DNA of 64,000 bases from SAR324 cluster bacterium (lineage in GTDB: Bacteria; SAR324; XYD2-FULL-50-16). The DNA lies in NCBI GenBank assembly GCA_028282885.1, contig JANQGX010000027.1, positions 169,645 through 233,644 on the forward strand, given 5' to 3'. Every line of letters starts with the position of its first letter. Within the stretch, counting starts at the first letter, position 1. Below, one piece after another: positions 60,383 to 64,000 of this stretch. Made by a program: the position numbers and the translations under genes. Below the pieces are notes generated by a model. The model was not told the origin of the DNA. It was given only the letters and a program-made list of their open reading frames with translations, and searched no databases.

Positions 60383-60592
60383 TCAATCCAGATATTTAAA
60401 AGAGACCTTCAGTTTGACACGGTACGAGGTGATTTTACCGTCTTCGATTTTTAAATCCTGTTCTGTAACTTCAGCGATCCTCAAATCTTTAAGGGTTTTT
60501 GATGCTCTTTCGACAGCCACTCTGGCTGCGTCATCCCAGGAAGTATCGCTTGATCCGATCAGTTCTATTACCTTATAAACACTGTCTGCCAT
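60383..60592 (-). CDS. Dodecin (flavin-binding protein)
   Basis: 69 residues matching the dodecin fold almost throughout: VYKVIELIGSSDTSWDDAARVAVERA, TLKDLRIAEV, VKLKVSFKYLD, with the flavin-stacking Trp in SWDDA. Twelve copies form a shell that stores and shields riboflavin, FMN or coenzyme A, lowering photoreactive flavin. AGGAG precedes the ATG by 6 bases. It is divergent from thyX, a flavin-dependent enzyme, which is suggestive but may be coincidence. Confidence 0.95.
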   Translation of the reverse strand: MADSVYKVIELIGSSDTSWDDAARVAVERASKTLKDLRIAEVTEQDLKIEDGKITSYRVKLKVSFKYLD

Positions 60593-60619
60593 GGCTTCTC
60601 CTGTTTATGTTGTTTCTCT

Positions 60620-60647
60620 ATAATAAAGTTAATCCAGTAATCTGCAA
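60620..60647 (-). promoter_or_regulatory. Candidate dodecin promoter
   Basis: Minus-strand TTGCAG (60647-60642), 16-bp spacer, TATTAT (60625-60620). The -10 matches 5 of 6. It would give a leader of about 25 nt. Confidence 0.4.
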
Positions 60648-60862
60648 TGATAACCAAACCATTACCGGGATGATACTCTTTTGAGACGCTCCATCCTAAC
60701 ATATTCAAAAATCCATTAAAAGTAAAAACCGAATTGGTTGAAGGAGATGCAAGAATAAGGATGATCAGGGGAGCTATTCGGCAGATTGACACAGATGGGT
60801 CAGAAGGCTACCGTTTGTTGATATGATCAAAGAAATCGAAATGTACAGGAAAAGAGGAAGAG

Positions 60863-61777
60863 ATGACCGAAAATTCAGAAAGAATCATCAGGACAGGAGT
60901 TCCGGCATTGGAGGAGATGTTGGGGGATAAAATCAACGTCCTGGATGATGGCTTTGTCCGGGTTGTCGACTACATGGGTTCAGATGAATCGATCGTTCAG
61001 GCGGCGCGGGTCTCATATGGCAAAGGAACCAAGCAGGTCAGCCAGGATCGTGGGTTGATACGCTATCTGCTACGGAACAGGCACACGACGCCTTTTGAGA
61101 TGTGCGAACTAAAACTGCACATCAGGGTTCCCATGGATTGTTGGCGCCAGTGGATCAGACATCGTACTGCGAATGTGAATGAATACTCAACCCGATATTC
61201 GGTTGCAATCGATGCCATGAGAAAAACGCAACCGGACGAATGGCGCTTACAATCTGAATTGAACAAACAGGGTAGCCTGGGAAGCATGGATAACACCATC
61301 GGAAAAGCGTTAACCCAGGAAGAAGACAATTTTCACAACGCCTGCAAACAGCTTTATGAACAACGACTTGACCAGGGAGTTGCCCGGGAACAAGCCAGGA
61401 AAGACCTTCCGTTGTGTACTTACACGGAAGCCTATTGGAAAATAGATCTGCACAACCTCCTGCATTTCCTGAGTCTTCGTATGGATCATCATGCCCAGTA
61501 TGAAATCAGGGAGTATGCCACTGCCATTGGCGAAAAAATCGTTGCCAAATGGTTACCACTGACCTGGGAGGCTTTTCAGGATTATCGAATCAACGCCATG
61601 AGCCTTTCCGGACCTGAAGTAATATTGATTGGCTTGCTGGTTAAGGGAGAAAAAGAAGAGGCATTCTCCAAAGCTCGTGAAATGGGCTGGTTTACCGGTG
61701 GTGATTTAAAACCCGGACGTGAAGCCCGGGAGCTGGCGACTAAGTTGGACAGGCTGGGTCTGAAGGCCCCCTGGTGA
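60863..61777 (+). CDS. thyX: FAD-dependent thymidylate synthase ThyX
   Basis: 304 residues. It makes dTMP from dUMP using CH2-H4folate and FAD, with no relation to ThyA. The family signature RHRxxSxNExSxRY appears as RHRTANVNEYSTRY; the Ser that starts the spaced part is replaced by Ala-Asn, common in this subfamily. Other features: FEMCELKLHIRVPMDCWRQW and YWKIDLHNLLHFLSLRMDHHAQYEIREYA. It is longer than the 220-250 residue average, with extra sequence at the N-terminus. A purine-rich site (GAGGAAGAG) precedes the ATG. No thyA is in view. Confidence 0.95.
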   Translation: MTENSERIIRTGVPALEEMLGDKINVLDDGFVRVVDYMGSDESIVQAARVSYGKGTKQVSQDRGLIRYLLRNRHTTPFEMCELKLHIRVPMDCWRQWIRHRTANVNEYSTRYSVAIDAMRKTQPDEWRLQSELNKQGSLGSMDNTIGKALTQEEDNFHNACKQLYEQRLDQGVAREQARKDLPLCTYTEAYWKIDLHNLLHFLSLRMDHHAQYEIREYATAIGEKIVAKWLPLTWEAFQDYRINAMSLSGPEVILIGLLVKGEKEEAFSKAREMGWFTGGDLKPGREARELATKLDRLGLKAPW

Positions 61778-61925
61778 GATATTTCAACTCCCAATCCGTT
61801 CAACAACAGGCCAATCATGACGACAAACGCGTTTGCAGTTCATCTTTCACTTGCGGAATCCAGGTTCACGGATTTTCCGTATCATGGGAAGAGTTTATCC
61901 AATCCGAATTAATCGAGGAGATATC

Positions 61926-62504
61926 ATGAAAAAATCGATCGGTCCCAAAACTTTGGTTTATCCGACACCTGCCTGGTGTATCGGTACTTATGATGAGAAT
62001 GGCAAGGCTAATGCCATGCTTGTTGCCTGGGGTGGAATATGCTGTTCGAACCCTATCTGCGTCACCATCTCACTGCGCAAGGCGACGTATAGTTATGGTA
62101 ATGTCATCGAAAGAGGGGCCTATACCATCAACATTCCCTCGGAAGAGCAAGCGGCAGTGGCCGATTACTTGGGGATAGCCAGCGGCAAAAAGGTGGATAA
62201 ATTCAAGGAAAGTGGTTTAACGCCGGTGAAAAGCGAACTGGTGGATGCGCCTTATATCGAGGAGTTCCCGGTTATTCTGGAATGCAAGGTCCTGCACAGC
62301 TTTGAACTGGGACTGCATACGCAGTTTATTGGTGAAGTGCTTGATATTAAGGTTGAGGAAACGGTCATGGATGAAAAAGGCATGCCGGATATCAAAAAGG
62401 TCAACCCGGTAACCTATTCACCTGATGCGGGTAACTATTACGGAATCGGCAGGGAACTGGGAAGGGCCTACAAGATCGGAAAGGAGATCGCCAAAAAGAG
62501 TTAG
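61926..62504 (+). CDS. Flavin reductase-like domain protein
   Basis: 192 residues; the ATG at 61926 is chosen since GAGGAG lies 6 bases upstream, while a longer frame reaches back to 61833 with poor sequence. The split-barrel flavin reductase/FMN-binding fold shows as PTPAWCIGTYDENGKANAMLVAWGGICCSNP, GAYTINIPSEEQ and IPSEEQAAVADYLG. Members bind FMN and often reduce flavin or act as oxidoreductases in anaerobes. A cysteine group GICCSNP is noticeable. Follows thyX with about 150 bases, possibly separate. Confidence 0.9.
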   Translation: MKKSIGPKTLVYPTPAWCIGTYDENGKANAMLVAWGGICCSNPICVTISLRKATYSYGNVIERGAYTINIPSEEQAAVADYLGIASGKKVDKFKESGLTPVKSELVDAPYIEEFPVILECKVLHSFELGLHTQFIGEVLDIKVEETVMDEKGMPDIKKVNPVTYSPDAGNYYGIGRELGRAYKIGKEIAKKS

Positions 62505-62509
62505 GCGAT

Positions 62510-62527
62510 GGGGGATCAGAATCCCCC
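62510..62527 (+). terminator. Hairpin after flavin reductase gene
   Basis: GGGGGAT and ATCCCCC pair over 7 bp around CAGA, 5 bases after the stop codon. No U-run follows; between convergent genes, so plausible. Confidence 0.5.
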
Positions 62528-62572
62528 TACCAACAAATATCGATCTATCAAAAATGAATCCCCTGCCTGGAT

Positions 62573-63355
62573 TTAACGATCTTTAAAATCGGGATTTCGT
62601 TTTTCCAGAAAGGCATTGACACCTTCGACCTTGTCTTCGGATTCACATAACTCACCAAAGAGTTGACCTTCCAGGGCCAGTCCCTGCTTGAGGTCCATCT
62701 CAACTCCTTCATTCACGGCTTTGAGAGCTGCAGCTACATTGAGCTTGCTTTTGGAGGCAATGGTTTTGGCCAGCTTTTTGGCTTCTTCCAAAACGGTGCC
62801 TGCCGGAACGGCCCTGTTCACCAGACCATATTCGGCGGCTTGTGTCCCGCTGATAAAATTTCCCGAGAGAATCAGTTCCAGGGCTCTTCCCTTGCCAATC
62901 AATCTCGGGGTTCTTTGAGTGCCGCCGTATCCGGGGATAATCCCCAGCTTAATTTCCGGAAGTCCCAGTTGAGCGTTTTCATCAGCAAGCCTGATATGGC
63001 AGGCCAAAGCATATTCCATACCCCCGCCCAGGCAAAAACCGTTAATAGCAGCGATAAAGGGCTTGTTTGCATTTTCAATAACCGAAGTCAGTTCTTGCCC
63101 ATAGGAGAGAAATTCTGTGGCTTTTGCTCTCTCTTGCAGATCGGTGAACTCCGTGATATCGGCTCCCGCAATAAATGCCTTATCACCGGCTCCGGTTAAT
63201 ACGATCACTCGGACGGCATCATCATTCAAAGCCTGCTTGACGGACTCTTCTATATCCTTCAGTACCGGCGCACTGAGAGCATTGACAGGGGGATTGTTAA
63301 TGGTCATGACGGCAACGCCGTCACTCACTTCATAGGAGCATTTTTTATCAGACAT
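62573..63355 (-). CDS. Enoyl-CoA hydratase/isomerase family protein
   Basis: 260 residues; the start MSDKKCSYEV at 63355 is favoured by AAGGA 7 bases upstream, and an additional 15-residue extension to 63400 is unlikely. Crotonase fold: GDKAFIAGADITEF (oxyanion), GFCLGGGMEYALACHIRLA and LGLPEIKLGIIPGYGGTQRTPRLIG carry the usual catalytic Glu pair. It hydrates 2-enoyl-CoA to 3-hydroxyacyl-CoA. Stand-alone, it could be 3-hydroxybutyryl-CoA dehydratase or a beta-oxidation enzyme; chain length is not readable. Confidence 0.93.
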   Translation of the reverse strand: MSDKKCSYEVSDGVAVMTINNPPVNALSAPVLKDIEESVKQALNDDAVRVIVLTGAGDKAFIAGADITEFTDLQERAKATEFLSYGQELTSVIENANKPFIAAINGFCLGGGMEYALACHIRLADENAQLGLPEIKLGIIPGYGGTQRTPRLIGKGRALELILSGNFISGTQAAEYGLVNRAVPAGTVLEEAKKLAKTIASKSKLNVAAALKAVNEGVEMDLKQGLALEGQLFGELCESEDKVEGVNAFLEKRNPDFKDR

Positions 63356-63786
63356 GTTTTTCCTTGTTATCAGGTAGCAATTATTGGTTTTCCAGCCCAT
63401 TGGAACACTCGGTCAAGATACCGGACTTGAGTTGTTTACACGATGTTATGATGAACCGGTACTCATTCTGAATCAGAAACCTCAGGCGGAACTGATGTCA
63501 AACAGCTATTTTATCAGATTGGTAGGTCATTTAACAGTTCCTGGAATTTGCCAACAACATGGCACTGGGCCAATCACCGACTGCTCTGCCTTTATCATCA
63601 GGTCCCGGGGAGCGGCTACTGTTTCTTCTGCATCATCGTAATGAAGTTGGCAAAAAGATGTCAAACAGCGGCGTTGCGGATGAGCGGAAGATCAGATTTG
63701 CCCGGATTGAAGTCTCGTGATATGCATAGCAGATACTGTTGAAATCCTGATTTATCAACTGCTTTCCGGCTTGGATCTCTCAATTT
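63356..63786. other. Divergent region, enoyl-CoA hydratase to PxpB-like gene
   Basis: About 430 bases holding promoters for both divergent genes. Reading frames of 60-85 codons occur on both strands but look like chance, with no ribosome sites or familiar sequence. No strong promoter or palindrome noted. Confidence 0.4.
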
Positions 63787-64000
63787 ATGGTTGAACAAAA
63801 ACCAATCATTAATCACTATCCGATTGGAGATAGCTGTATTTGCTGGTCTCTTGGTGATGGTATTGATCGACATACATCGGCCCTGGTGTTGAATACTTAT
63901 AAAGTGTTAACTGCGATGGTGCATAAAAGCGGATTGGGTATCCTTGATGTTGTCCCGACATATAATTCTCTGGCAGTCTATTTCGATCCTTTGGATCTGT
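63787..64000 (+). CDS. pxpB: PxpB/KipI-like protein, 5' part (continues past window)
   Basis: Open frame from the ATG at 63787 to the window edge, 71 codons. The translation begins MVEQKPIINHYPIGDSCICW, then SLGDGIDRHTSALVLNTYKV and GILDVVPTYNSLAVYFDP. This is the N-terminus of the allophanate-hydrolase-subunit-1 fold: PxGDSxLxxxFG, then GxxDVVPxYxSLxVxYDP. The family is the 5-oxoprolinase PxpB subunit or KipI-type regulator. Normal length is about 230-250 residues, so about 70% lies outside. A weak ribosome site precedes it. If it is 5-oxoprolinase, pxpC should follow. Confidence 0.78.
   Translation, partial: MVEQKPIINHYPIGDSCICWSLGDGIDRHTSALVLNTYKVLTAMVHKSGLGILDVVPTYNSLAVYFDPLDL

Noticed and set aside
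63384..63641. 85-codon plus-strand frame upstream of the PxpB-like gene
   Set aside because: No ribosome site; translation has no protein character and overlaps the other divergent promoter.
1..64000. Search for tRNA, rRNA and CRISPR arrays
   Set aside because: No T-loop GGTTCGAATC-type sequence, no rRNA motifs and no regularly spaced repeats were found by eye.
1..64000. Search for transposases, integrases and phage genes
   Set aside because: No protein in any frame shows a DDE, tyrosine or serine recombinase pattern, and there are no long terminal inverted repeats.

Overview
The window is a gene-dense stretch of a bacterial chromosome, roughly mid-40s % GC by eye, with no rRNA, tRNA, CRISPR array, insertion sequence or phage gene that I can find. 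Signal peptides, family 1/5 ABC transporters with periplasmic binding proteins, an EmrE-like SMR pump, a DUF4105/Lnb-like periplasmic protein and an MsrQ-like protein point to a Gram-negative cell. ThyX, dodecin, LUD and CCG iron-sulphur proteins, an OadA/OadG-like pair and a sigma-54 promoter suggest an anaerobic or facultative organism, perhaps near Desulfobacterota or a similar phylum. The sequence alone does not fix the lineage.

Layout. 1-2866: 3' end of a peptide ABC transporter (permease, two ATPases). 2994-10583: an M20 peptidase, a zinc-ribbon protein, then an arginine/ornithine cluster on the minus strand (ornithine aminotransferase, ornithine carbamoyltransferase, a cyclic-2,3-diphosphoglycerate-synthetase-like GTPase, carbamate kinase) with a divergent LysR regulator. 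10590-20682: a beta-propeller protein, a decayed SBBP-repeat fragment, a LUD protein, Lrp, GABA aminotransferase, a peptide-binding protein, a cupin, an SMR pump, a DUF4105 protein and a PIN-PhoH ATPase. 21411-24721: an unusually long KamA-type radical SAM enzyme overlapping a DGQHR-like (DndB-like) gene; this is the least explained pair. 24726-31792: pyruvate kinase, potDABC polyamine transporter, a ferredoxin-like protein and its MarR partner (to 32277). 32814-35084: biotin-dependent carboxylase/decarboxylase subunit plus an OadG-like protein, behind a sigma-54 promoter. 35297-40341: MsrQ-like protein, a fumarylacetoacetase-family enzyme, a truncated YhhN-like gene, a GH127-like enzyme with a divergent AraC regulator. 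40440-47494: a 2-aminoethylphosphonate-type ABC transporter, a SAM hydrolase, TetR plus a Cys/Met-type PLP enzyme. 47530-53375: LOG protein, membrane protein, CCG iron-sulphur protein, histidine kinase, membrane-fused spermidine-synthase-like protein. 53435-58167: a minus-strand housekeeping operon (FAH-cysS-rlmB-small ORF-aroQ-rlmN). 58435-64000: TetR, TerB-like protein, dodecin, ThyX, flavin reductase, enoyl-CoA hydratase, and the 5' end of a PxpB/KipI-like gene running off the window.

How it fits together. Much of the content concerns import and breakdown of peptides, amino acids and amines: peptide transporter and peptidase, ornithine to carbamoyl phosphate to ATP (OTC plus carbamate kinase) or to glutamate semialdehyde (RocD), GABA transamination, lysine-mutase-like chemistry and polyamine uptake. 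Several regulatory sites can be read directly: tandem ATCAG-N6-CTGAT palindromes and TGACCGGAT repeats in the arginine cluster, a sigma-54 promoter with upstream inverted repeats before the OadA-like gene, and an operator overlapping the marR promoter.
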